Shown piece by piece: positions 38,055 to 49,264 of a stretch of DNA of 64,000 nucleotides. The translations under genes and the position numbers were made by a program. Numbering within the stretch: the first letter of the stretch is position 1; every line of letters begins with the position of its first letter. This stretch comes from Telmatactis stephensoni (lineage: Eukaryota > Cnidaria > Anthozoa > Actiniaria > Isophelliidae), in contig JALIZF010001525.1 in assembly GCA_029948255.1 (NCBI GenBank), positions 1 through 64,000 of the forward strand, in the 5' to 3' direction. Under the pieces are notes generated by a model, which did not search any database, had not been told where the DNA came from, and saw only the letters and a list, made by a program, of their open reading frames with translations.

Positions 38055-38340
38055 CAATCTCAAAAAAAAAAAAAAAAAAAAAAACGACCGGCATGCAGTC
38101 AGACATGCAGACAAACGTTAAACAAAAACAGACATGCAGAGAGATAAACAAACGAGGGAATCAAATAAGATGTTAAATAAGATGTTAAAGATGTTAACGT
38201 TTGTCTGCATGTATGTTTGACTGCCGGTTTTTTTTTTTTTTTTTTGAGATTGGACATTTCCTTAGATTCATTTGGAAAAACGCATTGGATGGCAAGCTCG
38301 TACCATCCAACGCCATTTTCCAAATGAATCTTAAGAAAAC
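38055..38340. repeat. Poly(A)/poly(T)-bounded inverted repeat plus adjacent hairpin
   Basis: CCAATCTC(A)~22 with CGACCGGCATGCAGTCAG is mirrored by GACTGCCGG(T)~20 with GAGATTGG at 38219-38253. The segment between resembles the coding C-tail exon of copy A (GCAGA..GATAAACAAACGAGGGAATC) but in reverse orientation. A second hairpin (38262-38338) pairs AGATTCATTTGGAAAAACGC with its inverse. Confidence 0.7.
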
Positions 38341-38825
38341 ATCGTATCTTGAATTTCCTGTTATTTTTTCCCTTATTCATCTTATAAACTGAAACTTTGC
38401 ACTTTTACTAATATCGAGGTGCTCTTTCTATTTCTGGCATTTATTTTGACGGTGCTGCTTAATTTTTGGGAGATAGGGTCACGTGACCTGTAAGTGACCA
38501 AAACTGAGAAGGTGTTGTTCTATGACGTAAAAGTCGTACACTTTCAAGTTCATACGAAACCAACAGCTATATCTGCTAGAAATCAGACTTAAAGTCACTT
38601 GCTTGGTTGCCAAAATTTGGGAGTTTACTAGGAGTGACAATCCACTCATTTTTGGAACTCAGTCTCTCGATTTGAGAAATATGCAATATTTCAAACAGTG
38701 CTGACTTTTGAGCCTTTTAGGCAATCTGCTTTTGGTAAAGGTTTAAGGGAAAGGAAAGAGTTTGGGATAATATTCAGGATGACGACTGAACAAGTGTCAT
38801 GATGCAGTAGAATCGATGAACTCAC

Positions 38826-41800
38826 CAAGACAACGTAAAACACACTTGGGTGTGGCTTTCCTATAGATGAAGATGTAGTACACAGGAACTCCGGTAAGTA
38901 TCAAAACCACTGACATTGAAGACTCAAACGGTGCTTTGATGAAAGGCGTGATGGTCAGGTATAGTGAAATAAGTAGAAATATCACAGGAATGATGATAGG
39001 GAGCTGTGGAGAAGAGACAAATATATAGAACCGCCATAGCTTATGATTTGTCATAAGGTGGAATCAATTCAGTATCTGTATTTTCAACAGACATTTCCAT
39101 ATTGCTAACACTGTGCTTGGTCCCTTCCGGGTTATTCAAATAGATTTGAATGAGCAATTTTTTTACCTTGAATGGTCTTTTTATCTGTGGTCTTTTATAC
39201 CTTGTCCATAAGAGACCGGTGATAGTAGTTAGGTTTACGATCCATGCAGCTGTACTGAACAAACTCAACATGGACTGAATGGATGTCCTATCGGGAATCA
39301 ACAGCGCTATACCAAGGAACGTCTATCGATAATTACACAATAATGGGTATCAGGGGTATAATTATATGCTCTCTGATTGGTCGATGTGATGTTGGTGGTG
39401 GTCATAGTATACGTGGTGGTGTGGTGATAACGATGATGATGATGACGATAATGATAAACAATTTATACATTCAGCTATAAAGTTGTGCAATTATTGCCTA
39501 CTTTATTTATATCGTGAGGGACTGGGCCGAATCCGGCCATTTCATGACAAAGATCAAAACAAAATGGCGGATCCAAACGAGTCTGTCGAGAAGAAGAAAA
39601 CGTGGCATTGCAGTTGTACATTTTGGTTTTTGTAAAAATTCGTGGAGATCGGAAAGATCATGTAATGGTTCGCTTCAGAAATGTACCATTACCCAACGAT
39701 CGAAAAAGCAGCAAAAACTGAAATATACAATGAGATTCGTATTTAGCCACGTTCAGCGGCAAATTCAAATCAAAAGGCATCTGAAAAAGAGATGTCATAT
39801 GCTCCGCTCACTGAAGTAGTGACAAGCGTAAATTCTCTTGATGATTTGTCGGACATAAAGCACACCTTCCAGAACTCACCTTCTACAAATTTAAAGAAGT
39901 GGTTTGTAATGTTGTGACATCTCAGTGGCTTGACATCCAGTCACTTCTATCTATATATCTGAGTTATCATGAGATTTTCTTCTTGATTGTTGTTATTTTG
40001 TGCTTTAGAGTCTTTGTGGATGAACGTGTATTTTGAAATATTTCAGCCGAATCAAACTTCCATTCTGCTGTTGGGGGTGGTACATTCCCTCTGGGTTAGC
40101 GAAGAAGAGTGCACGATATGTTTTAAATTTGTACTGCTTGCTGATAGGGTTAACTCTCCTACCAAACCAGCTCCTTCAGTGACTTCAGTCGCTCATTACG
40201 AGGTTCCGTTGTCTTGAGCTGGAGTTTGCTACAATATTTAGTTAACTCTTCATATTCTAGACACGCTAATTTTTCACTCAGCAGGTCTTGATAATTTCAA
40301 ATGAAAATTCTCCTTTTGGTTCACGTAGCTTCAAATCACTTTGTGGAACTGGCAGATCAAATAAAGCCGCCATCGCATCCGCCATTTTGTTTTGACCTTT
40401 AACCTTTCCGGATTCGCCCCAGTCCCTCACGATATGTAATTAGACAATAGGTGGAACACTGGACATGCAGCCATATATAAACCTTATCACTTTGTTCGAC
40501 TTTTTGATTTCATAATGACGTTATTTTGAACGTCGATCGAAACGTCGTCGGAACGTTATCGCCGAAAGTCATCGTTAAATGTGTCAGTAAGAATACTCTC
40601 AGTATTTCCACCATAGTCGGTTGGGATTCGTGAGTACCAGTTTTTATGACCTGTGTAAGTATCAGAGGTTCAGCCGACCTCTGGAGAGGCAATGAAAATT
40701 TTATTTGAGTGAAAAAATGATTTTGAAATGCAAGATATTTAAGTGTTACAGATACATGCTATAGATAGATGAATATTACTCGAGGGATTTTGTTTTAAAA
40801 GTCGTTTTCTTCATCGAAAACAACTTCTTAAGCCAAGAAAACTTCGAGAAGGGAAACAGTATCCATGAAAGGGGTGGGGGGAAATCGGAGCACGTACCAA
40901 GACAAGTCGCTGACTTGTTCATATGTCAGTTACGTATAGGATGGAGATTTCGGCCCAATCAACGCTATCCAGTGGAACACAGCGAGTTGTGGAGGTCTGC
41001 TTTAGGAGCTTATAAACTGAAGCTTAAACTAAGCTTATAGTTAGAAATAAGTGAGTGTTTCATCGAGTTTGTAAGCAGCTCGGAAAAAATCCGAGCCCAA
41101 GACGGGTTTGAACTGCACTCGTGACCTGAGTAAGGGTCAAACGCTCTAACCACTGAAAAAGATCATGGGTTCAATTCCCGTCTAGCTTGGGCTCGAGAAT
41201 TAAATTAGCTAAATACACACTCGATAAAACATATATTGTTTCTAAGTTATTTATGATGACAATTCCATTCATTAAGATAGTTGTTATATGATAAGTACGA
41301 TGATGATGATAATAGATAGGATGAAAAATAATAAAGATAATGATAAAACTACTAACAAGAAAAGGTGGATTTGAAGACATCAAGAGAGCATAAATATTTA
41401 TGCTCTCTTAAAGACATAAACGATGTTAAACTGGAAGTAGTTTTACAGGGGTAAAAAAAGGAGAAGAATCAATGGTAATAGGATTTTAGACATCAGTTAT
41501 ACCTGGAATATCATGACAAATATGGGTATTCGCTTGGTTCTGTGGATCATGGCCATGAAACTAGGCAGGTGACCTTCACGGGCGGCTGAAAACACCACTC
41601 TAAAGACAAAGAAAGACAATGTGTGGAAACTGGTTTTCGATGGAGGACATCTTCGTTGTGTTTCTAAAAGCCACGCCTTAATTAAGAACGGCTGAGATTC
41701 TTGTGGACGGTTCAAGAAGGATCAAACACTCAGATGGAGAAAAGTGAGAAAGACAAAATCTACAAGTTTAATAAAGTCAATGACACCTACAATCCCTGCC

Positions 41801-44800
41801 AAAATGAGTTGGCACGATGTTAAATTTACGGGTTTTTTTTACAATTATCACTTTGTGATCATGTTATTGGACCCCTCTCTTCCTGTACAATGTTGCTGGT
41901 AGTTAAGAGAGAGGTATGTCGGACTGATTGCCGAGTAGTAAGGCCCTGAGGTGTCGGGGTTTTGACAGCAACACTACACAGGGGGCGTTGGGGGGAGCCA
42001 ATCTCATTACCATCCACTGTGCATGCGCGTCCCCACAAAATCGTTCCAACAATTCTGGTAATGATTATAGTTAATAAACTATATAAATAATAAAAATAAT
42101 TTCCAAGCTAGATAGGTGGGAAGGTAGGTACGTAGGAAGGTAAATTGGCTATATACAAAGGTTGGTTGGTTGGTTGGTTAAGAAAATTAGATATCTACCT
42201 CCCGTAAGCGAACAGTGCTCCATTTCCAGCACCAAAAACGGAAGCTGCTACACATAATGGTATAATACGGGTGACTGTTGCTCCATACACTCGATACCCA
42301 AAGGACTAGAAATAAATTGACTTCATTGAACATACCATTCAAATTAATTATTATCAGGTAATGTTTCCTTCATTGACATTTGGATTGTCTTTTTTTCCAG
42401 CTTCATGTAGTAATAGAGATAGTCAGGGGTATTTTCAATTAAGGACGTTCGCGGGCATTGTTCATGCGCACTTTTACTGCGCACGCTAGCGCGCGCTTCC
42501 TCACTAAATTCAAGATGGCGGTCCTAAATTTAATTTAGTTTCGATAATTTCTTTTTTTTTTTTCTTCTTCTTCTGGTTCTTTTTTGAAATCGAAGCTACT
42601 TTTAAAAAAGGGGAAATTTTAAGAAAAGGATTTTATCCCAGAAAAAAAAAACATTCAGGTTGAAAAACTGCATAAGAAAGGACGGATAAGATTTTACTGG
42701 ACTCAGTCTCCTCTCGGTATTCAAGATGTCGGCCAAATTTTCAAAGTTTACTGTTCAATATCTCGGAAACGAATACGGTGACTCCACTTTTTTTCTCCTT
42801 TAAATAGAGTTCTTCTAAATATCTATAGCATATGTCAAAATGAAAGAAATCTAGGTGTAGTGGAAAGAGTTACACCAAATTTACCAAAAAATCCACCTCA
42901 ACATTCAATCGAATTCCATAAAATGTTTTTGCACCACGCGGATTAAAAGCCTCATAAAAAATTCGTACTGCCTTCTTCAGTTATTTGTTTTAGCCAAAAA
43001 TGTCACTACTGATACAACAATTCGTATTTTGATATGTTTTTTATGTAGCTTAGTTTATTTTCACCATTTTCTAAATGCGTTTAATTCACGCTTTATGTTT
43101 CGCTTGCCGTGCGCATCTTTTCTTCTCAAGATGCATTACTTTGTGAGCATATAGTAGAAAAACAAATACGGTGACCCCCATTATTCTATTTTATTTTTTG
43201 AACAAGTATATGATGTAGTATGTCCAGACAAAAACAACACAACGAAATCTAGGTGCAACTTCATTTGCCCGCGAACGTCCTTAAATTTCTTAGTGATTTA
43301 CAAACCACAGCAGTTGCTGGAGAGTCTTTGAGTTCTTGTGGAGTTAAGACAGAAAGGTATGCCACATTAACCAGTAGATAAAAAGAGGTTACTGTTACGA
43401 TGCTACCAAGAGCAGCCCATGGCATGTTTCTGAGAATTGAATAAAGGATATTTTATATTTAAAGACGACATTATTATATAACGCGCACTCTGATTGGCCA
43501 CTGAAAAACTATGCTTGAGGAGAGTATCAAACACGCTCACATCTTTTCGATGTTTTCGGAAATTTGTGCGCTTGGGCATGTTGTTTTATAAAAGAAGTAA
43601 AGAACTGATTTTCCGTGTTTGATAGCTTGATCAAAACACGTGTGACGTTGGGAGAACACTCGAGAGCTGTGAAAGCACTCGAAGCCTCGTGCTTCCACTA
43701 CGCTCTCTGACTTGTGTTCTCTCAGCATCACGCGTGTTTTGATCAGGCTATCAAACACGGAATACAGTGTTTTTATTTCTTAAATTCAGCCGCACTTAGA
43801 TATTACCCATTTGTTCCATGTTATACTACTGACGGTTGCCACATTATGATTCATCAACCTCTTCTACAAACATAATCACCATACCTCTTTGAATGAATAC
43901 TCATATATGAAGCGAGCTTGATTGGCCGAGAACAGCGTGTGATTAGAGTACACACACACAGATGACGTCAGTGAGTCTTACGCGCGCTTTGTTTGTTTGA
44001 AATGTTTCGACGAATGTTATGAAACATATAGATTCAATCATTCCATAGGTCTGTAATTACTCTAATAGATGCATAAAAGACGTCCAAATGCGATGAGAAA
44101 AGCTAGCAGTCACGCCACTCAATTTCGTCTCCTTTTTTCTTCTCGCTACATTTAGACTACAGACCCCAGGACAAATGGAAGCTATTTGATAGATAGATAG
44201 ATAGATATACATATTACCACCACTACCGTCACATTACCTCACAGGTCTTTTAATTTCTTCAGTAATACTTTGAAGTATGTCCCTGTTAATCAACCAATCA
44301 GATCCAGGAATCAGGGTTTAGACTGATTTTTCAAACACGACGTGACGTAACAGAAGAAGCGAAAACAAGTGAACGCGATGTCGCGACGTTGTCACGGGGT
44401 TCACGCAACGAACGACATGACGAACTTTATACAAGTAAAAATAAAAACAGTCCAGGGATTCTAGTAAATAATGTTTTCTATGTTACAATCCAATTATCAG
44501 CTCATTATGTTCAAATTTTGTGGTTTCAACTTGTGGATGGGTGGGGGTGGGGGCTTATATAGGCATCCATTCAAAGCTTGATTATCCTCAAAGTAAGTTC
44601 GTGGACACCTTATTTTTCTTTTTCATATTTGAAATCAGCATTAAATTTCCGTTAAAAACGATGCTATTTTTAAAAAAGTTAAATATAAAATCCAATAGTA
44701 GCCAGTCACCTTAAACGATTTTGTTGAAAGGGAATATCTAATAATTACAACAAACCTCGACCCCACTATTACAGGACCATCCACTATAGATCAAAATTTT

Positions 44801-47800
44801 GTTGTAAGAAATGGATTCAACTCCGGAAATCAAACAACACTGAATCAATCTTAAACCTGAACGAGTTTTACAAAAATCTATAGAGTAGAAATGCGAGCAC
44901 GATTGCTGCCAAAACTGTGCCCTGAGAGTGCCCGGAAGTTTATGGTGGCCCGTACCTATTGATTTGTTTGTCAGACATGAATTTCAATCGCGTCTTTTTT
45001 CATGTTTTGTTTATTTATTCAAAACAACACCTTACTATCTGCTGCAAAATTCCACACGGGATCTACGCTTTTGGGAATATATAAAAGACAGTAGTTCTCT
45101 GAATCCAATTACTTCTGAGTCTAAATCCCGTGTGGAATTTTGCAATTCAACAGATAGTAAGGTGTTGTTTTGAATAAATTAACAAACATGAGGTTTTACC
45201 TTGGCAGCTCAAATGTCGACTCGATGTAGTTGCTTACTTTTGAAGCTTACCGAATTATACCTAGTGCAGCAAAGACAACGGCACTTGGCAACAGGTATGT
45301 TAACATCTTGTTCTATCCCATACCTAGAAAATTCACAAATATGACTCCCCAAATTTGATTGACGATAACATTAGCGTTTAGCTTCTCGTGTCTCCATATT
45401 TTAATTGTTCACAAGTTACAATTAATAGGCATTTGTCTTTCTTATAGCAGATATGTGGTTCTCACTGTTTTTGAAATTTTGTTGAGATTTTGGCGGTAGT
45501 TTTGACTACATAATTTTGCGTCGTAACAGCGCAAATTTTGTATCGCAACTTCTATAAGGATTAAATTGGCGCGATACATGTTGTATGTAGTCCTCTATCT
45601 ATGTCTTTATACCAAGAGACCATAATACTAGTATTGAGACCATAATACTAGTATTATGGTCTCTTGTTTATACTGGATAAATGAAACAGGGGGAAAAAAT
45701 CACCTTAGATTTTTGGATTTATGACCAATTTTTTCTCATAAAACTGCTTTTAAAAATCGTCTGATATCTCAAATTGTTTGATCTAATTCGCAGAAAAATC
45801 ATTATCGGTGCAAAGTTCAAGGCTTGAAGACAAACGGCTGCAAATTCCTCAGAATTCGGACAAGGTTTTGATGTAAAAAGACGCGACTGACTAATTCATG
45901 TCTGACAAACAAATCAATTGGTACGGGCCAACTTAAGTGAACTTTTCTGACATCTCGTGTATTTTTTTACCATCGAATACACCAACCTCAAAATCGACGG
46001 AAAATGTGATTTAATGTATGGTTGGTAAAAGGACAAAATTAAAGCGATCGCCGACCAGACCAGACCGTTGAATAGTACTAGCGGTTTTCAGCAAAAGTGA
46101 AGTGCTGCGAGTACATTCAGAACAATGGAAACTGAAATATGTTACAGTATATGAAACTAAGCATTTGGTAATTTATTCTGGTATTTGAAGGGTTGTTTAT
46201 GATAATAACCCAAGTGACTTTTTTAATGGATTTTCAAACATTCATATTAGGAAATAGTTAAGTGATACTATCTGACACCATAATAATCAAAAAGTCACTG
46301 AGGCTGCATTCATGAGTACATAGTAAATTGCCGGATAGTTTGTGACTGGCTGTTGGAGGTAAATCTAATTCTCAATATGACAAACACCATTATTATTCAC
46401 AATCAATAATTTTAATAAATGATTTTGTATTTCTAAATCAGATAATAGGGAAAGTAAATATTCTTCAAGTAGATAATTATACCTTTTGCCAAGTGAATAC
46501 ACTAATTAATTAAAGTACAAACAAGGCCACGTGTAAATATAAGACGCTATCATGTAAAGGCCCGGTAATACGAGCAACAAAATCGTGCAACTTGTCGCGC
46601 AACATTGTTGCGTTGCAAGTTGTAGAGCAAATGTTGCTCGTATTACCACCCCGCACGCAACAAATTTTCTTTGTTGCAAAAAGTAGACAATGCTTCTACT
46701 TCGTGCAACAAAGAAAATGTGTTGCGCGCGGGGTGGTAATACGAGCAACATTTGCTCTACAACTTGCAACGCAACAATGTTGCGCGACAAGTTGCACGAT
46801 TTTGTTGCTCGTATTACCGGGCCTTAACCTAATACCATAGGTCAAAGTCCCGGCTTAGCGAATTAATCATTTTAATGCTTCAAAATAAGAAAAGCATAAT
46901 ATACAAGTATCTATGACTAAAAGTAATAACAAAGAGCGAAGACCAATCGATTCGGCTGGGAAGATACTGCAGTGATATCGTTTGAGCATCTGGTATTTCA
47001 CATTTTTCTAGAGCATTCAAGTACATACGATCTCCTTCAATAAATATCTGATTTACCGTACACCGACTCCATTGTCGAACAGGATGAACTTGAGCATACA
47101 GCAAAGCTAAAAAACTCATAAAAGAACATTGCCTTCCACGAGAAGCGGCACTAAATCGTTCATCACCTTGGCGAATACTTCCACGTACGTATAATGGGGT
47201 GTTTCTCATAACAAGAATGAAACTTGCCTCTAACAACAGCTGGCTCTCACTACAAGTAAAATTCACCCAAGAACGTTCGAAGAACGTGGTGTGCGCAGTC
47301 GTTACCCGAACTTGTTGGCATAACTGATACCGCTGACTATACATAACATTATGATGACGTTTTGTGACGTAAAAAATCATCTCCAGTTGAAAAAATCGAG
47401 CTGCTTTGCCTATATACTCTCGGCCACAGGAAGCCCACCGAGATTAGAGTCGCTGCTCGCTACGCTCGCAGCAATAACCAAATATCATTTTCATGTCGTA
47501 ATGAGCTACAAATCCCTCTTTCTATCATCAATATAAATTCGAATGCTGTTATATATATCAATAAAGTTCTTATATTTCATTGTCCAGGTATATTACAGCG
47601 TTTGTATATATGTATATTCTTATCATTTAGGAGAAAAGCTTTTATATCATATGGGAATTTAATTTCCTCCTCCTTTCCCCCACTCAAATCTCGCCTCCTG
47701 TTCTCGTGTCACGACGTGTTTGCTAAAACAGTCTAGCATGTGTTTGTTGTGTACTTACCAAGATTGGTAGGGCCAAAGCCCACTTTGGAAAGCCAGTGCT

Positions 47801-49264
47801 ACCATTCCTATCTGAGAGGTGGAGTCTTTAAATGAATCGTGAAAACTCGATGTGTTACCTGGGAAATATGCATTAGAGATTCGTGTTGTATACTGATCGA
47901 ATTGAACCTTCAAATATTAAAGTTGTAAAACGTTTACCTTGAGCAAGGCTTACCAATCCAGTAATCATCAAAATTCCTAGAGCGACCATTTTCGCGGCAG
48001 TAAGCGCAACCTGGATACGGGCAACCCATTTTGCACTAAGACAGTTCAGCCCACACTGGATACCTTTAAAGTTTGATAATTGAGTGAAATAATTGTTAGT
48101 GTGGTATTTAAAGGCTGTGTTCGTTCACCAGAAAATGTTGTCCCAAAGAGGGGGAGAGACCGGATGTCCAAAGAAGTGTTCTCACTGGCGCCCAGGGTTA
48201 CGATGTACTGTCTACACACTGCCTCTATAACAGTCCCATCCGTTCATTCTTTTCTTTCCTCCTCTCTCCTTTCCTTTCTTTCTCCCTTTTCATTTTCCTT
48301 TCTTTCTTTATTCGTTCACTCATCTTCGGTTGTTATTGGATTGGAGTTGATTTATCAATTTTTTCTTTTGACTATGACTTCATACTCACATGCTATAGAT
48401 GCTGCAATTATCTTTACAAGTGGTACCAGGTCCTCGCGGTCAGCACAACCAGGAAAAAACGGGTCGACAATGTATGACCCTAATGTCAGTAGAGAAATGG
48501 ACGTGCCCGCAGGGGCAGCGACAATGACCATTAGCCAAATCGTGGCAAATGCAGGCACAGGTCCAAGGGTTTCTTTGATGAGGATATACTCGCCTATAAG
48601 AAATATCAACACTTACTAGTACCACGATCCTGTTTCCATTCATGTTCAATCAATGGGAATGAATATCTTTACATCAGGTGATATTTCTATCTGTTTATGC
48701 ATGAGTATAATAGGATAAGGCGCTTACTTGGAAGGGGAACACACTCGGGGAAGGTCCCGATGCCGGGAAGGGGACACACTTGGGAAAGGTCCCGATGCCG
48801 GGAAGGGGAACACACTTGAGGAAGGTCCCGATGCCGGGAAGGGGGACACACTTGGGAAAGGTCCCGATGCCGGGAAGCTAGGGGAACACACTCGGGGAAG
48901 GTCCCGATACCAGACCCGGTACCTTTCTAGTTCTTCTTATTGGGGTGTTACTGTATAACGTACCTCCACACTTGGGAAAGGTCAAGCCCAGCTCTGTCCA
49001 GCACAGACCTCCAATAAATGCCACCACTCCACATAATAACCAAATTAAAAGAGACAAACCAACAGACCCACTGTATACAAGAACCCATCGTGCAGATATG
49101 AATATTCCGGAACCAATCATACTCCCAGCGACCATCGAAGCAGCGCCAGGTATGCCCAGCACTCGCTTTAAAGTAAAGTCTTCACCCTCAATCAGAATGT
49201 CTTTGTTTTTATCATTGAGGAGGATGGTTTGAGTTTGGGGTTCCTGTTCTTGATCACTTTCCAT
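38826..49264 (-). CDS. SLC7-family amino-acid transporter light chain, copy B
   Basis: Tandem paralogue of the transporter to its left. Exons (minus order): 49264-48964, 48593-48390, 48063-47938, 47858-47759, 44282-44238, 43429-43306, 42305-42199, 41599-41503, 39322-39167, 39003-38826. Every length equals its copy A counterpart. Conserved: GSGIF, PFFPGC, NCLSAKWVARIQ, EEIKRPVRNMPWA, REGHLPSFM. Differences cluster in SGLWPYQSW (copy A AYEGW), GAGNGALFAYGR and TM4. The last exon is uncertain. The 3' UTR-like block at 37700-37810 matches the copy A end (22005-22110), but the expected C-tail exon is inverted or replaced by a repeat. A substitute exon starting after TTTCAG at about 38388 would read on in frame to about 38099. 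Function is as for copy A; subtle change in selectivity is possible. Confidence 0.88.
39513..40431. mobile_element. Non-autonomous DNA transposon, 919 bp, in copy B intron
   Basis: Ends CGTGAGGGACTGGGCCGAAT and inverse (ATTCGCCCCAGTCCCTCACG), bordered by ATAT. A second inner pair is CAAAACAAAATGGCGGATSC. Each end carries a short ATG frame starting MAD (39564 + and 40388 -). No transposase core was recognised. Probably a deleted copy. Confidence 0.75.
41090..41200. repeat. tRNA-like SINE fragment
   Basis: On the minus strand, CAGTGGTTAGAGCGTTTGACCC with GCAGTTCAAACCCGTCTTGGGC resembles A and B boxes. A partial opposite-orientation B box (GGGTTCAATTCCCGTC) follows on the plus strand at 41167. 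Not a functional tRNA. Confidence 0.5.
41382..41409. repeat. Second copy of the 28-bp perfect palindrome
   Basis: Identical to 32276-32303; flanks differ. Confidence 0.85.
42443..43280. mobile_element. TTAA-flanked MITE, copy B only
   Basis: Ends GGACGTTCGCGGGCA and exact inverse TGCCCGCGAACGTCC, bordered by TTAA. It sits 25 nt inside the copy B intron next to the exon ending at 43306. Copy A has an empty site here (around 25100-25120). Confidence 0.88.
43600..43765. repeat. Foldback with GAAGCCTCGTGCTTC loop
   Basis: Arms CCGTGTTTGATAGCTTGATCAAAACACG and inverse, centred near 43686. Copy B intron only. Confidence 0.7.
43905..44165. mobile_element. ATTGGYC-box MITE in copy B intron, shared with copy A
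   Basis: Counterpart of 25375-25690 by position and sequence (GTACACACACACAGATGACGTCA, CCATAGGTCTG, CTCTAATAGATGCA). Confidence 0.7.
44944..45935. mobile_element. TIR element with nested foldbacks in copy B intron
   Basis: Outer inverted arms contain GGCCCGTACC and ATTGATTTGTTTGTCAGACA. A nested hairpin at 45010-45190 pairs AACACCTTACTATCTG and ATTCCACACGGGAT with their inverses. The 54-bp mini-MITE at 45613-45666 is nested too. This intron is 3.5 kb; its copy A equivalent is 70 bp. Confidence 0.7.
45613..45666. mobile_element. 54-bp minimal CAAGAGACC element
   Basis: Almost only the two termini (CAAGAGACCATAATACTAG and inverse), yet flanked by exact 7-bp TTTATAC duplications (45606-45612, 45667-45673). 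Confidence 0.85.
46558..46824. mobile_element. Palindromic PIF/Harbinger-like MITE (CAACATTGTTGCG core)
   Basis: A 267-bp foldback with ends AGGCCCGGTAATACGAGCAA and inverse, flanked by TAA on both sides. The arms hold CGCAACATTGTTGCGTTGCA. A diverged, less symmetric relative lies at 18385-18500. Confidence 0.88.
46825..47758. other. Rest of copy B intron, no gene supported
   Basis: A 166-codon open frame at 46880-47380 (-) has no recognised domain and lies within transposon-rich intron sequence. It is left uncalled. A GCTGCTCGCTACGCTCGCAGC hairpin sits at 47451-47471. Confidence 0.45.
48729..48916. repeat. Minisatellite, ~39-bp unit, five copies
   Basis: Unit GGGGACACACTTGGGAAAGG + TCCCGATGCCGGGAA, with small changes, repeated about five times. 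It begins ~50 nt inside the first coding intron of copy B. Copy A lacks it. The unit includes ACACTTGGGAAAGGTC, which also occurs in the adjacent exon (48967-48982), suggesting local origin. Confidence 0.9.

Noticed and set aside
46506..46840. Paired frames containing NIVALQVVEQMLLV
   Set aside because: Products of a palindromic MITE read on both strands.
46880..47380. 166-codon open frame in copy B intron
   Set aside because: No recognisable motif, in a transposon-rich intron; chance length is plausible.
48729..48916. CRISPR-like array
   Set aside because: Units are contiguous without spacers and the genome is eukaryotic; it is a minisatellite.
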